DNA from: Streptomyces sp. NBC_00193
GTDB lineage: Bacteria > Actinomycetota > Actinomycetes > Streptomycetales > Streptomycetaceae
Direction: 5' to 3'
Assembly: GCF_026342735.1 (NCBI RefSeq)
Contig: NZ_JAPEMM010000001.1
Coordinates: forward strand, 1,054,001 to 1,118,000
DNA length: 64,000 nt
The notes beneath the pieces were generated by a model. That model did not search any database, had not been told where the DNA came from, and saw nothing but the letters and a program-made list of their open reading frames with translations. Of the stretch, positions 7,582 through 18,489 are shown one piece after another (within the stretch, counting starts at the first letter, position 1; each line of letters starts with the position of its first letter). The translations under genes and the position numbers were made by a program.

Positions 7582-8085
7582 TCAGCGGTCGGCCACCCGC
7601 ATCTCGAACCAGGTGATCTTTCCGCGCGGCAGCAGGTCCGCGCCCCAGCGGTCCGAGAGCTTGTCGACGAGGAAGAGCCCCCGCCCGGTGGTGTCCATCT
7701 CGTGCACCGGCATCAGGCAGGGCAGTCCGCGCGAGGGATCGCGCACCTCCACGCGGATCCAGCCGCGCCGCCTGAGCATCCGTAAACCGAAGGACCGGGC
7801 CCCCGTGTGCCGGACGGCATTGCCCACGAGCTCCGAGACCAGCAGGACCGTGTGCTCGGCGATCTGCGGCGAGAGCCCCCACAGGCGCACGACCACGCAC
7901 TGCGTGAGCCGGCGAGCGGTGCCGGCCGACTCGGGCATCGAGGGCAGCGTCACTTCCGCCTCGGCCGGATTCCCGTACAACTCCAGTGCTTTGAGGCCCA
8001 GTTCGTCCTCCAGGGCCGCCGTGAGCCGTACGGCGGAAGCGCTACTGCGCTGCCGCGGCTGTTCCACACCCTCCAGACCCGCCAT
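7582..8085 (-). CDS. GHKL-type ATP-binding protein, anti-sigma-factor kinase-like
   Basis: 167 residues with the HATPase_c fold of RsbW/SpoIIAB relatives: N-box ELVGNAVRHTG, G1-type VRDPSRG and G2-type TTGRGLFLVDKLSDRW. There is no sensor or phospho-acceptor His domain. Streptomycetes carry many such short ATPases, typically acting on sigma factors or anti-anti-sigma factors; the partner is not encoded beside it. I chose ATG 8085 because the open frame upstream of it runs through a strong hairpin (8139-8165) and shows no conserved sequence. Confidence 0.85.
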   Translation of the reverse strand: MAGLEGVEQPRQRSSASAVRLTAALEDELGLKALELYGNPAEAEVTLPSMPESAGTARRLTQCVVVRLWGLSPQIAEHTVLLVSELVGNAVRHTGARSFGLRMLRRRGWIRVEVRDPSRGLPCLMPVHEMDTTGRGLFLVDKLSDRWGADLLPRGKITWFEMRVADR

Positions 8086-8138
8086 GCACCCATCATGGAG
8101 GGCCGGTAAGGCCGTTCGGGCCGTTCCGCAGGAAAAGA

Positions 8139-8165
8139 CCCCCCGGGATCGTGGATCCCGAGGGG
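8139..8165 (-). terminator. Rho-independent-type terminator after the crotonase gene
   Basis: Twelve-base arms (CCCCCCGGGATC and GATCCCGAGGGG, one mismatch) enclose a GTG loop. Read on the minus strand the stem is followed by TCTTTTCC. This suits termination of the minus-strand enoyl-CoA hydratase transcript ending at 8331, before the ATPase gene at 8085. Confidence 0.7.
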
Positions 8166-8267
8166 CCCTCCCGGCATATGCAACCGGCAACCCGTAGGCC
8201 GCCGCGCACCCCTGACCTGCGGTGACACACCGCGCAGTGATGGTCACCCAGAGTGGATCAACGATTC

Positions 8268-8288
8268 GCCTTAAGGCTGCCTTAAGGC
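8268..8288. repeat. Tandem 10-bp palindromes GCCTTAAGGC
   Basis: Two exact copies of the perfect palindrome GCCTTAAGGC separated by one base. They lie between the crotonase stop and the ATPase start, just after the 18-nt motif at 8253-8270. An operator for a dimeric regulator is possible; function unknown. Confidence 0.5.
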
Positions 8289-8330
8289 CTGGCTAATCCA
8301 CCCGCAGGGATGATCTACGATCCGCCGGGC

Positions 8331-9098
8331 CTACAAGAACTTCGCCTTGCCCGGCCCCTCCTCGACGAAGCTGCGCATCCCGCGCTCGCGGTCCTCGGTG
8401 GCGAACAGGCCGGCGAACCAGCCCCGTTCGATGGTCAGCCCGGTGTCGATGTCGGCCTCCAGCCCCGCGTCCACGCACTCCTTGGCCGCGCGCAGCGCGA
8501 GGGCCGGGCCCTGCGCCAGCTTGGCGGCCCACGCGTACGCCTGCTCGTAGACCTCGGCGGCCGGGACGACGCGGTCAACGAGGCCGAGGGTCAGCGCCTC
8601 GTCGGCCTTGACCATGCGGCCGGTGAAGATGAGGTCCTTGGCCTTGGAGGGGCCGATCAGCCGGGACAGCCGCTGGGTGCCGCCCGCGCCGGGGATCAGG
8701 CCGAGCAGGATCTCGGGCTGGCCGAGCTTCGCGTTGTCGGCGGCGATCCGGTAGTCGGCGCACAGGGCCAGCTCGCAGCCGCCGCCCAGGGCGTAGCCGG
8801 TGACCGCCGCGACCACGGGCTTGGGGATCCGGGCCACGGCGGTGAAGGCGTCCTGCAGTCCGCGGGACCGGGCGACCATGGCCGCGTGGTCCATCGTCTG
8901 CATCTCCTTGATGTCCGCGCCGGCCGCGAACACCTTCTCGCCGCCGTAGATGACGACCGTACGGACGTCGGCCCGGTCGGTCGCCTCGACGGCGAGCTCG
9001 CGCAGCCGGTCCTGGGTGGCGATGTCCAGGGCGTTCATGGGCGGCCGGTCCAGCCGGATGACGCCGACGCCTTCGGAGACTTCGAGAGAGATGGTCAT
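8331..9098 (-). CDS. Enoyl-CoA hydratase/isomerase family protein
   Basis: 255 residues, the usual crotonase length. The oxyanion-hole and CoA-binding segments are visible: FAAGADIKEM near residue 60 and ALGGGCELALCADYRIA near 103-119. Both acid positions are filled: the Glu of GGGCELALCADY and the Glu in GQPEILLGLIPGAGGTQRL. This pattern fits a 2-enoyl-CoA hydratase of fatty-acid or amino-acid beta-oxidation, in the cytoplasm. It is monocistronic, followed by a terminator hairpin. Substrate range cannot be read from the sequence. Confidence 0.9.
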   Translation of the reverse strand: MTISLEVSEGVGVIRLDRPPMNALDIATQDRLRELAVEATDRADVRTVVIYGGEKVFAAGADIKEMQTMDHAAMVARSRGLQDAFTAVARIPKPVVAAVTGYALGGGCELALCADYRIAADNAKLGQPEILLGLIPGAGGTQRLSRLIGPSKAKDLIFTGRMVKADEALTLGLVDRVVPAAEVYEQAYAWAAKLAQGPALALRAAKECVDAGLEADIDTGLTIERGWFAGLFATEDRERGMRSFVEEGPGKAKFL

Positions 9099-9124
9099 AC
9101 GGGAAGGTTAGCGCCGGTTAACGC

Positions 9125-9165
9125 CAGGTGGCCCGGTGCTGTGGGTCACAGCACCGGGCCACCTG
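9125..9165 (-). terminator. Perfect 19-bp hairpin terminator
   Basis: Arms CAGGTGGCCCGGTGCTGTG and its exact complement flank a GGT loop. It lies 19 nt beyond the stop codon (9184) of the minus-strand L,D-transpeptidase gene. Confidence 0.8.
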
Positions 9166-9183
9166 ACTGCGTACCGGACGGGG

Positions 9184-10413
9184 TTACTTGATCCAGTCCG
9201 CCCAGTCCATGTTCCAGCCGTTGAGGCCGTTGTCCGGGGCGACGATCTTGTCCTTGGAGTTCTTCACGATGACCACGTCGCCGATCAGCGACTCGTTGAA
9301 GAACCAGGCGGCCGGCTGGCTGCCGTCGCCGGCGCCGCGGACGTCCTTCAGGCCCACGCAGCCGTGGCTGACGTTCTCGGAGCCGAACGTGCTCGACGAG
9401 GCCCAGTAGTTGCCGTGGACGAAGGTGCCGGAGGTGGTCAGCCGCATCGCGTGCGGGACGTCGGAGATGTCGTACTCCCCGCCGAAGCCGACGGTGGCGC
9501 CGTTCATCCGGGTCACCTTGTACTTCTCGCTGATGACCATCTGCCCGTTGTACGTGGTGTTCGCGGGGGCGCCGGCGGTGATCGGGATGTTCTTGATCTC
9601 CGCGCCGTCGCGGACCACGCTCATCTTGTGCTCGGCGGCGTCGACCGTGGTGACCTGGGAGCGGCCGACCTTGAAGGTGACCGTACGGGTCTGCTTGCCG
9701 TAGACCCCCGGGCGGCCTTCGACTCCGTCGAGCGCCAGCTTCACGGTGACCGTGGTGCCCGCGGCCCAGTACTTCTCGGGGCGGAAGTCCAGGCGGTCGT
9801 TGCCGAACCAGTGGCCCTCGACCGGAACGGCCGGCTCGGCCGTCACCGTGATGGCCTTCTCGACGGCCTCGGGGTTGGTGATGCCGCGGGAGAAGTTGAT
9901 CGAGACCGGCATGCCCACGCCGACCGTCGACCCGTCTTCGGGCGTGTACTGGCCGATGAAGGTGTTGGCGGGCGTGAGGGTGGTGAAGGTGGTGTCCTTC
10001 GCGGACTCGCGGCCGGCCTCGTCCTTGGCCACCGCGTGCACCTTGTACTCGGTGGCGGAGGCGAGGTTGCGGACGGGCTCCCAGCTCGCGCCGTCCTCGG
10101 CGAGCTTGCCCTCCACCGCGTTGCCCTTGGTGTCGGCGACCGTCACCGTGGTGAGCTTGCCGCCGGTGCTGGTTATCTTGAGGATGCCGCTCGTCGCGAC
10201 CTCCTTGGCTCCGTCGTCCGGCTTGACGCTCACGACGGCCTTCGACGCCTCGGTACCGGTCGTGCCGGTACCCCCGTCTCCGCCACCGCTCCCGCCGGCG
10301 CCGCCCCCGTTGCCCCCACCACCGCTGCACGCGCTGGTGAACAGCAGGGCCGCGCCCAGCAGGAGGGCCGGCAGGCCGGTGCGGGCGCGGCCGCGTATCG
10401 GCTGCAGGTTCAC
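9184..10413 (-). CDS. L,D-transpeptidase lipoprotein with Ig-like domains (LdtMt2-like)
   Basis: 409 residues from the GTG at 10413, chosen for its GGGGAGA ribosome site 7 nt upstream; an ATG five codons earlier is the alternative. A signal peptide ends in lipobox TSAC followed by a Gly-rich linker. Two bacterial Ig-like domains follow, the second with PEDGSTVGVGMPVSINF. The YkuD catalytic domain contains HGNYWASSSTFGSENVSHGCVGL: His, then Ser-His-Gly-Cys with the nucleophile Cys. It forms 3-3 peptidoglycan cross-links outside the membrane. The C-terminal GWNMDWADW tail is shared with the paralogue at 13769-15040. Confidence 0.92.
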   Translation of the reverse strand: MNLQPIRGRARTGLPALLLGAALLFTSACSGGGGNGGGAGGSGGGDGGTGTTGTEASKAVVSVKPDDGAKEVATSGILKITSTGGKLTTVTVADTKGNAVEGKLAEDGASWEPVRNLASATEYKVHAVAKDEAGRESAKDTTFTTLTPANTFIGQYTPEDGSTVGVGMPVSINFSRGITNPEAVEKAITVTAEPAVPVEGHWFGNDRLDFRPEKYWAAGTTVTVKLALDGVEGRPGVYGKQTRTVTFKVGRSQVTTVDAAEHKMSVVRDGAEIKNIPITAGAPANTTYNGQMVISEKYKVTRMNGATVGFGGEYDISDVPHAMRLTTSGTFVHGNYWASSSTFGSENVSHGCVGLKDVRGAGDGSQPAAWFFNESLIGDVVIVKNSKDKIVAPDNGLNGWNMDWADWIK

Positions 10414-10560
10414 TCTTGTTCTCCCCATGTCCCCCGCGCGCGGACAGTCGCGCGCTTATCGCCAGGAAATCACATGGGGGATCACGAGACAGTACGGTCG
10501 TGTCACCGTTCCGTCCCAAGAGTGGCCCGCGCGCCGGGAGTCGGCCCCGCGTGCCCGGGG

Positions 10561-11349
10561 TCAGGCCTCCGTGCCGGGCTTGGTGCCCCAGACGTAGACG
10601 GCGTCGCCCTCGGTGAGCAGGTCCCACAGGCGCCGCGCGGCGGGGACGGTGAGGTTGACGCAGCCGGCCGAGCCGCCGTGGGCGTACAGGTTGCCGGGGC
10701 GGCCGTGCAGGGCCTGGCCCTCGTCGAAGAACTGGGCGTAGGGCATCGGGGAGTCGTCGTAGAGCGTGGACACGTGGTCCTCGCTGCGCCAGTAGATCTC
10801 GTGCCAGCCGGGACGGGTCTCCTCCTCGTCGCGTCCGGTGCGGACGGGCACGGGCGGGAAGACCACCGTGCGGCCGCGCTGCACCCACAGGATCTGGCGC
10901 TCCAGGTCCACGCAGGTCACCCGGTGCGGACGGACCGGGCAGTCGCCGGCGGCGTTGGGGTTCTTGCGGGCGGCGACCGCGACCATGGTCCGGTAGGTGA
11001 CCAGCCCGGCGTAGCCGTTGGCGGGCCGGATCCCGTTCGCCCGCTGGAAGGTGCGGATCGCCTCGCAGTCCCCGGCGTCCTGCGTCCCGTCGGCCGTCCG
11101 GCCCACGTGCGCTTCCAGCTCGCGCTGGTAGGGCCCGGTCCAGGTGGTGCAGGCCTCCGCGGCCGGGGAGGGGGATGCGGCCGGGGCCGGGGCCGGGGCC
11201 GGGGCCGGGGATGCGGCCGGGGACGACGGGGCCGGGGAAGGGGACGGGGCCGCCATCGCTGCGGGCGGCGGGGCGAGGGCGGCCGCCGCGAGGACCGCGG
11301 CCGTCGCGGCCGCCCTGCCGATCGCGCCCGCCACGTCGCCTGTGGTCAT
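10561..11349 (-). CDS. Secreted L,D-transpeptidase (YkuD) with peptidoglycan-binding-like region
   Basis: 262 residues. Sec signal peptide ending AAMAA, then a Pro/Ala/Ser linker encoded by GGGGCC hexamer repeats (about 11181-11210). Residues after EACTTW resemble a peptidoglycan-binding helix bundle (CEAIRTFQRANGIRPANGYAG). The catalytic region is HGRPGNLYAHGGSAGCVNL with the HGxxGC nucleophile Cys. Start ATG 11349 has a strong GAGGAGG site. It is of a different subtype from its two neighbours (short, no Ig domains, no lipobox) and lies between them, pointing to a local cell-wall module. Confidence 0.9.
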   Translation of the reverse strand: MTTGDVAGAIGRAAATAAVLAAAALAPPPAAMAAPSPSPAPSSPAASPAPAPAPAPAASPSPAAEACTTWTGPYQRELEAHVGRTADGTQDAGDCEAIRTFQRANGIRPANGYAGLVTYRTMVAVAARKNPNAAGDCPVRPHRVTCVDLERQILWVQRGRTVVFPPVPVRTGRDEEETRPGWHEIYWRSEDHVSTLYDDSPMPYAQFFDEGQALHGRPGNLYAHGGSAGCVNLTVPAARRLWDLLTEGDAVYVWGTKPGTEA

Positions 11350-11420
11350 ACGGACCTCCTCGCGCCCGCCGGCCGGGCCGTCGGCTCCGAGCCAACCGGA
11401 TCCGCCCGGCCCCGGCGCGC

Positions 11421-11452
11421 CGGGTGGGCCGGCAGGGTCACCGGCCCACCCG
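11421..11452 (-). terminator. Hairpin after the choice-of-anchor protein gene
   Basis: Twelve-base arms CGGGTGGGCCGG and CCGGCCCACCCG around CAGGGTCA, 7 nt beyond the stop of the minus-strand gene that ends at 11459. Confidence 0.7.
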
Positions 11453-11458
11453 GGCGGC

Positions 11459-13675
11459 CTAGGCGCGCGGCTGCTTCGGGTCCTTGCCCTTACCGCCCTT
11501 GCCCTTGCCGCCCTTGCCCTTGTCCTTGCCGCCCTTGCCGTGGTGGTCCCGCTTGTTCTCCAGGGTCACCACCAGGCGGTGGTCCGGGGTGCTCTCGTCC
11601 AGGTGGAGCGGGCCGGTGACCCGGTTGCGCGGAAGGACGTAGCCCTCCGGCACGGCCGTTTCGACCACGTAGTACCAGCCCTCCTCCAGGCCCGGGAACG
11701 AGCACGCCCCGGCCCCGTCGGTCGCGCAGCCCGCCGTCGCCTTGATGTCGGGGTTGATGCCGCGCGTCTGGAGGCCGGCGGTGCTGTTGGTCTCCTTCCA
11801 CACCTCGAAGACCGCCCCGCGCAGCGGGCGCTTCGTCTTCGCGTCCTTCTTCAGGACCTCGATCGACCCTTCGTAGTCGGGATCCTCGGTCCGCTCGTCC
11901 GTGACGCCGACGACGAGGCCCGTCGTCACGTGGCCCGCGTCGAGGTCGAACGGCGTGACCGGGTCCGCCGGCAGGTCGTAGCCGGCCGGTGCCTGCGTCT
12001 CCCGCCAGTAGTACCGCTCACCCACCGGGAGCTGGACCGTGCAGCTTCCCTGCGCGTCGGTGGTGCAGGACCCGGCGAGCTGCTCGTCGGGGGTCGCTCC
12101 GGTGGTCTGCAGGCCCGTCACGGCGTTGGCCTCGCGCCACAGCTCGAAGCGGGCCCCGGACAGCAGCGCCCCGCCGTCCGCGTCGGACTTGCGCAGCACC
12201 ACTTCGGCGCTGCCCGGAAGCTTCGCGTTGCTCATGCTCGCGCTCGCGCCGGCGGCGGCGTTCTGCTCCGTCAGCGTCAGTTCGGCGACCGGGTTCTCCG
12301 CGAGCCGATAGCCGTCCGGAGCCTGCGTCTCGCGCCAGTAGTACGTGCCGAGCGGGACGGTGCGGGAGCAGATGCCGCTCGCCGGGGTCACGCAGTCGTC
12401 GACCTTGGTGTCCCCGCCGGGGCTCGTGAACTGGGCTCCGGGGGTGCCGTTGGTCTCCTGCCACAGCTCGTACGTGGCTCCGGCCAGCGGGTTGTCCGCG
12501 TCGTCCCGCTTGGTGACGGAGACGGCGCCCGTGACCGGGCCGGTGTTCCCGCAGTCCGGCAGGTCGCCGTTGAAGGGGTACGCGTGGAACTCCTGGCCGC
12601 CGCCCCCGGTGCTGGTGTGGACGAGCTCGCCGGTGGTGAAGAACCGGCCGTTGGTCCCGGGGAGGGTGACGGTGGTGCGCGAGGCCTGCTCGCCGACGAG
12701 CACGCTGCCCTGGAACTGCCCGGTGCCGACCAGCTGGACGGCGGTGGCGTCGGGGAAGTTCCACAGCAGCCGCGTGCGCAGGCCGTTCCAGGGGTCGGCG
12801 CCCGCCCCGGTGTCGTTGATGGTGCCGCTGTAGGTGTTGAGGGTGCGGGCCGGGCCCGTGACGTTGACGAGGACGGTGGCGCCGGCCGGGATCCGGTCGA
12901 AGCGGATGCCGACGGCGCCGCCGGTCGGACCCACCAGGTCGAAGTCCACGGTGAAGACCTGGAGCGCGGAGGTGTTGTCCCCGGTGAAGACGGTGGTGCC
13001 GTCCCGGTTGACGGCGGTGCCGGTGGCCGGGCGCGGGCTGCCGTCGACCCGGGCGTAGCACTGGCTGGCCGCGGTGAGCTGGTCGCGCAGGCCGGCGTAC
13101 GGGGTGATCGCGGCCGGGTCGGCCACCAGCGGGCCGGTGACGGTGCCGGGCCCGGGGGCGGTGCCCGCGTGGCGGACGACGCCGCCGTCCGAGATCAGCC
13201 GCTGCTGGGCGGCGACGGTGACGTTGCGGCCGGTGGTGAGGAAGTCGGATCCGGCCGGGGGCCGCACCAGCGAACCCGCGCCGACGATGCCGATGTTGTA
13301 CCCGCCGCCGACACCCGTCGCCAGGTTCTTGTTCTGGTCGAAGCTGCCGAGGACGACGACCTTGCCCTCGGCCTCGGCGGCGCGCTCGCGGACCAGGAAG
13401 TCGGCGCCGACGAAGACGTTGATGCCCTCGTCGTAGCCGTTGGGGTCGGTGCCGACCTCGATCGGCGGGAACACGGGCGGACACCCGGCGCCGAGGCAGG
13501 GACCGAGTCCGCCGGGCAGCGGGGCCCGCAGGGCGGCGGCGTGCCGGGCCGGCGCCGGCTGCTGCCCGCCGGGGCCGGGCGCGGCCGGAGCCGCCAGGGC
13601 CGCCGGGGCACCTGCGGCCAGTACGGCCCCTAGGGCGAGCCCCAGGGGCCCGAGGGTCCACTTCCTTGCTGACAT
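11459..13675 (-). CDS. Secreted choice-of-anchor A protein with SpaA/Cna-B-like repeats
   Basis: 738 residues. Sec signal peptide ([12 protein letters not shown]..., cleavage near ALAAPAA). Residues ~75-375 match a choice-of-anchor A module ([50 protein letters not shown]). Three prealbumin-like repeats follow, each with a K-x-D-A-(L)-x-G-A-x-F/Y-E-L/V-W start, a Cys pair and a [12 protein letters not shown] or [13 protein letters not shown] end. Such repeats build stalk-like surface proteins, sometimes with intramolecular isopeptide bonds. The C-terminus is a Lys/Gly-rich tail ([18 protein letters not shown]) with no LPxTG motif and no membrane anchor, so how it is retained, if at all, is unclear. 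Confidence 0.85.
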   Translation of the reverse strand: MSARKWTLGPLGLALGAVLAAGAPAALAAPAAPGPGGQQPAPARHAAALRAPLPGGLGPCLGAGCPPVFPPIEVGTDPNGYDEGINVFVGADFLVRERAAEAEGKVVVLGSFDQNKNLATGVGGGYNIGIVGAGSLVRPPAGSDFLTTGRNVTVAAQQRLISDGGVVRHAGTAPGPGTVTGPLVADPAAITPYAGLRDQLTAASQCYARVDGSPRPATGTAVNRDGTTVFTGDNTSALQVFTVDFDLVGPTGGAVGIRFDRIPAGATVLVNVTGPARTLNTYSGTINDTGAGADPWNGLRTRLLWNFPDATAVQLVGTGQFQGSVLVGEQASRTTVTLPGTNGRFFTTGELVHTSTGGGGQEFHAYPFNGDLPDCGNTGPVTGAVSVTKRDDADNPLAGATYELWQETNGTPGAQFTSPGGDTKVDDCVTPASGICSRTVPLGTYYWRETQAPDGYRLAENPVAELTLTEQNAAAGASASMSNAKLPGSAEVVLRKSDADGGALLSGARFELWREANAVTGLQTTGATPDEQLAGSCTTDAQGSCTVQLPVGERYYWRETQAPAGYDLPADPVTPFDLDAGHVTTGLVVGVTDERTEDPDYEGSIEVLKKDAKTKRPLRGAVFEVWKETNSTAGLQTRGINPDIKATAGCATDGAGACSFPGLEEGWYYVVETAVPEGYVLPRNRVTGPLHLDESTPDHRLVVTLENKRDHHGKGGKDKGKGGKGKGGKGKDPKQPRA

Positions 13676-13768
13676 GACGCTCCGTCCGTTGCCCGCCGCC
13701 GCGTGCGTGCAGGCCCCGTACAGGCTGGCGGCGGGCTCCGGCGAGCCGGGCGGACCGACACTCCCCCG

Positions 13769-15040
13769 CTACGGCATTCCGGTAGGACAATCACTCGACT
13801 GGGGTGAGGGGCAGCCGAGCGCGGAGCCCGCGACCCAGGTGGGCCAGGACATGTTCCAGCCGCCCAGCCCGTTGTCCGGGGCGACCGTCTTGTCCTGCGA
13901 GTTGACGACCTCCACCACGTCGCCGACCAGGGTCCGGTCGAAGAACCAGCCGGCCGGGGTGTCCGAGCCGCCGCCCTTGTCGTCGCGCAGTCCGATGCAG
14001 CCGTGGCTGACGTTGGTGGAGCCGAAGGTGTCCGGGCTCGCCCAGTAGTTGCCGTGCAGGAAGGTCCCGGAGCGGGTGAGGCGGATGGCGTGCGGGACGT
14101 CGGGGATGTCGTACTCGCCGCCGAAGCCGACGGTCTGCCCGTTCATCCGGGTGACGTCGAAGAGCTCCATCACCACCATCTTCCCGTTGTAGGTCATGTT
14201 CTTCGGCGCCCCCGCGGTGATCGGCACGGTGGACAGCAGCTCGCCGTCGCGCCGGACCTCCATGGTGTGCGCGGCCGCGTCGACGGTGGAGATCTGGGAG
14301 CGGCCGACGGTGAAGCGCAGGGTCTTGTCCTGGATCCCGTACGAGCCGGGGGCGCCCTCCACGTCCCGCAGGCCGATCTTCACCGTGACCTCGGTGCCCG
14401 GCTTCCAGTAGGTCTTGGGCCGGAAATCGAGGCGCTCGTCGCCGAACCAGTGGCCCGCCACCTCCACCGCCGGGTCGGAGGTGATCTTGATGGCCCGCTC
14501 CACGTCGGCGCGGCGTTCGATGGACCGGCTGAACCCGAAGGAGATGATCATGCCGGTGCCGACGGTCGAGCGGTTCTCGGGCTTGAAGTAGCCGATGAAC
14601 CGCTCCTCGGGAACGTAGGTGGTGAAGGTGGTGTGCCGGGCCTGGCGGCGGTTGTGCCCGTCGAGCGCGACCGCGTCGACGGTGTACTTGGCCGCGAGCG
14701 CGAGCCGGCCCGCCGCCGGGTCGGGGCTCCAGCTGAGCCCGTCGACGGCGATGGCGCCGGGCACCTTCTCCTCCTGGGCGTCCTCCACCTTGGTGACCAC
14801 GACCCGCTCCAGGCGGCCCTCGGGCACGGTGACCCGCAGCGGGCCCTCGGCCGGCACCCCCTTGGCGTTGTCGTCGGGGGTGATCCTGATCGCCTCGTCC
14901 GGTGACCGGGGTTTGCCGGGCAGCTGGATCTCGATCGGGGAGCCGCCGTTCTCGGTGCATCCGGCCAGGCCTCCGAGGAGGCCCGCCCATACCGCCACGG
15001 CGGCCAAGCCCGCCCCTGCCCGCCTCGTCAGAAGAGTCAC
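13769..15040 (-). CDS. L,D-transpeptidase lipoprotein, paralogue of 9184-10413
   Basis: 423 residues from the GTG at 15040 (TTGGAGGAAC just upstream); signal peptide with lipobox LAGC near residue 27. Two Ig-like domains precede a YkuD domain with HGNYWASPDTFGSTNVSHGCIGL (catalytic Cys after SHG). It shares the domain order, the TFTTYVPEERFIGYF-type block and the GGWNMSWPTW tail with the paralogue 4 kb away, and has an extra Cys-containing C-terminal tail (ALGCPSPQSSDCPTGMP). It creates 3-3 cross-links in peptidoglycan. It is transcribed divergently from glgX across a 171-bp gap. Confidence 0.92.
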   Translation of the reverse strand: MTLLTRRAGAGLAAVAVWAGLLGGLAGCTENGGSPIEIQLPGKPRSPDEAIRITPDDNAKGVPAEGPLRVTVPEGRLERVVVTKVEDAQEEKVPGAIAVDGLSWSPDPAAGRLALAAKYTVDAVALDGHNRRQARHTTFTTYVPEERFIGYFKPENRSTVGTGMIISFGFSRSIERRADVERAIKITSDPAVEVAGHWFGDERLDFRPKTYWKPGTEVTVKIGLRDVEGAPGSYGIQDKTLRFTVGRSQISTVDAAAHTMEVRRDGELLSTVPITAGAPKNMTYNGKMVVMELFDVTRMNGQTVGFGGEYDIPDVPHAIRLTRSGTFLHGNYWASPDTFGSTNVSHGCIGLRDDKGGGSDTPAGWFFDRTLVGDVVEVVNSQDKTVAPDNGLGGWNMSWPTWVAGSALGCPSPQSSDCPTGMP

Positions 15041-15211
15041 GTTCCTCCAACGACCGGGCCCCTCCGGGGGAAACGTGGGCGCGGCCCACGTTCCAGGCAG
15101 GACAGTCCGGGCAGAACAGTGGGAAGGACCAGACGGGGGCGGGCCGCGGCAGGGACGCCGGGGCCGCAGTTCCCCCACCCCCGCAGGTACCGAGAGCCGT
15201 GGAGGCGGGCA

Positions 15212-17590
<2,379 letters not shown>

Positions 17591-17717
17591 GGCGTCTCTG
17601 GATCCGGCCTGATCCGGAAGACGTGGGCTGAGCCGGTCGGGAGCGCTCGGAGCACCCTGCGATGATGTGCCCTTCGTACGCACGCACGCATATACGGATG
17701 TTCGAGGGGTTGTGTCG

Positions 17718-18461
17718 ATGGCGAGTGTCGGGACCGCGTTGCGGGAGCTGCGCGGGGCGCAGAAGTCGGCGAAGGGCGTGTCGCTCTACTCCCGGTTCGT
17801 CAACCGGCCCGTCGGACGGTACCTGGCCGCCGGGTCGTACGCGTTCGGGCTCACCCCGAACCAGGTGACGCTGATCAGCGCCGCCCTGAGTTTCGCGGGC
17901 GCGGCCGTCGTCGCCCTGGTCCCGCCCTCGTGGGGGCTGGGGCTCGCGGTGTGGGCCCTGCTCGCCGTCGGCTTCGCCTTCGACTCCGCCGACGGGCAGC
18001 TCGCCCGGCTCCGCGGGGGCGGCAGTGCGGCGGGCGAGTGGCTGGACCACGTCGTGGACTGCGCGAAGCTCACCGCGCTGCACACCTGCGTGCTGATCGC
18101 CTTCTACCGTTTTCCCGAGGCCTACGGGATCGATGGCGGGGCGGACGGGGCCGCCTCGGCCGGCTGGCTGCTGGTGCCCCTGGGCTTCCAGCTCGCCGCG
18201 GTCGTGACCTTCTTCGGGGGGCTGCTGACGGAGAAGCTCAAGCCGAAGCCGGCGCCGGGGAGTGCGGCCGCCGCGCCGTCGACCCTGCGCGCGGTGGCGC
18301 TGCTGCCCGTGGACTACGGGGTGTTCTGCCTGGTGTTCCTGCTCCTCGGCGGCAGCGGCGTGTTCCGCTGGGCCTACGCCGGGGCGGGCGTGATGGCCGC
18401 GCTGTTCCTGCTGGCATTCCTCGCGAAGTGGTACCGGGAGCTCAGCGCCGTACCGAAGTGA
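17718..18461 (+). CDS. CDP-alcohol phosphatidyltransferase family membrane protein
   Basis: About 247 residues. The full family signature is present, DSADGQLARLRGGGSAAGEWLDHVVD from about residue 93: DxxDG, AR, and the last two Asp residues that bind the metal-CDP. Several hydrophobic segments surround it. These enzymes move a phospho-group from a CDP-linked donor to an alcohol in the membrane. The gene is convergent with a TagD-like cytidylyltransferase that could supply a CDP-activated precursor; that link is inference. Start ATG 17718 follows GAGGGG; a GTG two codons upstream is possible. Confidence 0.85.
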   Translation: MASVGTALRELRGAQKSAKGVSLYSRFVNRPVGRYLAAGSYAFGLTPNQVTLISAALSFAGAAVVALVPPSWGLGLAVWALLAVGFAFDSADGQLARLRGGGSAAGEWLDHVVDCAKLTALHTCVLIAFYRFPEAYGIDGGADGAASAGWLLVPLGFQLAAVVTFFGGLLTEKLKPKPAPGSAAAAPSTLRAVALLPVDYGVFCLVFLLLGGSGVFRWAYAGAGVMAALFLLAFLAKWYRELSAVPK

Positions 18462-18489
18462 CCGGGGCCGGCGCCCGCGGCAGGGCGTC

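Noticed and set aside
7401..7616. 71-residue plus-strand open frame after the A/T-rich dyad
   Set aside because: No ribosome site, no Streptomyces codon bias, runs into the antisense of the ATPase gene.
11459..11700. LPxTG or LAxTG sortase signal at the end of the SpaA-repeat protein
   Set aside because: No such motif or hydrophobic anchor was found before the stop codon in the coding frame.
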